DNA from: Candidatus Poseidoniaceae archaeon
Lineage (GTDB): Archaea; Thermoplasmatota; Poseidoniia; Poseidoniales; Poseidoniaceae
Assembly: GCA_013329295.1 (NCBI GenBank)
Contig: DUKP01000011.1
Coordinates: 3,171 to 10,805, forward strand
Length of the DNA stretch: 7,635 bases
Direction of reading: 5' to 3'
Made by a program: the position numbers and the translations under genes. This document shows, piece after piece, positions 6,895 to 7,635 of this stretch (positions are counted from its first letter, which is position 1; each line of letters begins with the position of its first letter). A model generated the notes under the pieces. The model saw nothing but the letters and a program-made list of their open reading frames with translations, ran no database searches and was not told the origin of the DNA.

Positions 6895-6945
6895 GTATTA
6901 CTTTTCAAAGATGAGTCGACAGCGGAATTTGACGGAGGGATATAG
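6895..6945 (+). other. Short intergenic gap inside a probable operon
   Basis: These 51 bases separate the stop of the giant gene from the next start. There is no hairpin followed by a T-run and no convincing TATA element, so read-through is expected. The gap holds a 12-codon open frame from an ATG at 6911 whose TGA (6947-6949) overlaps the next ATG as ATGA. It has no Shine-Dalgarno of its own, and whether it is translated is doubtful. Confidence 0.6.
6934..6939 (+). promoter_or_regulatory. Shine-Dalgarno site for the third gene
   Basis: GGAGGG ends 6 bases before the ATG at 6946 and fits the anti-Shine-Dalgarno at the 3' end of 16S rRNA well. It fixes the start of the downstream gene. It also contrasts with the two divergent genes, which have none, as expected for an internal gene of a polycistronic transcript. 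Confidence 0.85.
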
Positions 6946-7635
6946 ATGACAGAACAAGTGATTGAAGGTGCATCTCTTCCAGAGGGAATTGAAGTCGATG
7001 AGACCTCAGCCTATTTCGGCATTACTAAGTCATCAGATATCGTTCACCAGTTGATGTCAATGGACAGAAACCAATCAATAGTTGAATTCTTTGGTATGGT
7101 CTCTGATATTGTATTAAAACCAGGTGATTTTGATTTTGAAGAAGCTAGCAAAATTCTGAATTGCGAAGGAGGTGAGATTTACTTCTTGGTTTCTGGACAT
7201 CTTGGTTTGATGAGTTTTTCAGACCCAATTCTACATTATCTTGGACTTCCTAACTCACTTGGAGAAGATTCCCCTAATGGGAAGCCTACTATTGGAGATA
7301 CACAATTTGAATCTATAAAACGATTAGCAGACCCGATGAACATCTTGAAAGTATTAGCAATTGCTCAAACAACAGGTGGATCAGATGAAGTGATGAAATA
7401 TTATCTTACAATGTCTAAGATTTTACAAGATGTAAATACTAATTCAACACTTTTGGCCGAAATAGCAGAGGAATTTGATGCCTCACTAGATGTTATTGGC
7501 CATGCAATTCCTATCTCTAATCTAGCTAATTCAACAATAGATACATCTGATATTTCTACTACTTCATCATTAAAGCCTGAACCAACTAAGATTGAAAGTG
7601 AACCTAAACCAGTAGAAAATGTACCGATTTCTACT
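6946..7635 (+). CDS. Hypothetical acidic protein, 3' end cut by the window edge
   Basis: 230 codons are open from the ATG at 6946 to the right edge, with a strong Shine-Dalgarno. I do not recognise the family. There is no signal peptide or transmembrane segment, so the visible part looks cytoplasmic. Residues about 1-110 look like a compact alpha/beta domain: SSDIVHQLMSMDRNQSIVEF, a pattern of acidic turns (LKPGDFDFEEASKILNCEGG), then a hydrophobic strand and Gly-rich turn (IYFLVSGHLGLMSFSD). Residues about 125-190 look helical (KRLADPMNILKVLAIAQ, EVMKYYLTMSKILQDV, LLAEIAEEFDASLDVI). From about residue 200 the sequence becomes a Ser/Thr then Pro/Glu/Lys linker (KPEPTKIESEPKPVE), implying another domain beyond the edge. 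It starts 51 bp after the giant gene in the same direction with no terminator between, so co-transcription is likely. A function linked to the surface protein is only a guess. Confidence 0.8.
   Translation, partial: MTEQVIEGASLPEGIEVDETSAYFGITKSSDIVHQLMSMDRNQSIVEFFGMVSDIVLKPGDFDFEEASKILNCEGGEIYFLVSGHLGLMSFSDPILHYLGLPNSLGEDSPNGKPTIGDTQFESIKRLADPMNILKVLAIAQTTGGSDEVMKYYLTMSKILQDVNTNSTLLAEIAEEFDASLDVIGHAIPISNLANSTIDTSDISTTSSLKPEPTKIESEPKPVENVPIST

Overview
The window is AT-rich and gene-dense. It holds three protein-coding genes: a 5'-complete gene cut by the left edge (minus strand), one complete and very large gene (plus strand, about 80% of the window), and a 3'-truncated gene at the right edge (plus strand). 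No rRNA, tRNA, CRISPR array or insertion sequence was seen. The likely source is a planktonic marine euryarchaeon of the Marine Group II/III type (Candidatus Poseidoniales or relatives). This is an inference. It rests on the giant secreted protein with FG-GAP and thrombospondin-type-3-like repeats, a C-terminal membrane anchor and an acidic/proline-rich inner tail, on the lack of obvious bacterial -35/-10 boxes, and on first genes without a Shine-Dalgarno next to an internal gene with a good one. A bacterial origin is not formally excluded.

Layout. Positions 1-592 (minus) encode the first 197 residues of thiamine pyrophosphokinase, which makes the cofactor thiamine diphosphate. Positions 593-711 are a divergent control region. 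It carries a perfect GC-rich inverted repeat (644-662) with an AT-rich TATA-like element on each side, each about 40 bp from the start codon it would serve. Positions 712-6894 (plus) encode a 2060-residue cell-surface protein: signal peptide, a beta-rich repeat region, a seven-bladed integrin-alpha-like FG-GAP propeller, a second beta-rich repeat region, a long calcium-binding stalk with about 20 Asp-rich loops and about 12 regularly spaced cysteine pairs, one transmembrane helix, and a cytoplasmic tail of about 177 residues. A 51-bp gap with a strong Shine-Dalgarno leads to the third gene (6946 to the right edge), a soluble acidic protein of unknown family that is probably co-transcribed.

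How the parts may work together. The giant protein looks like a calcium-stiffened surface adhesin or receptor with a substantial inner domain. The gene behind it could encode a cytoplasmic partner, but only adjacency supports this. The kinase is metabolically unrelated and shares only the divergent promoter region. The features most worth a second look are the palindrome in the divergent promoter, the integrin-like architecture with a non-trivial cytoplasmic tail, and the uncharacterised downstream gene.
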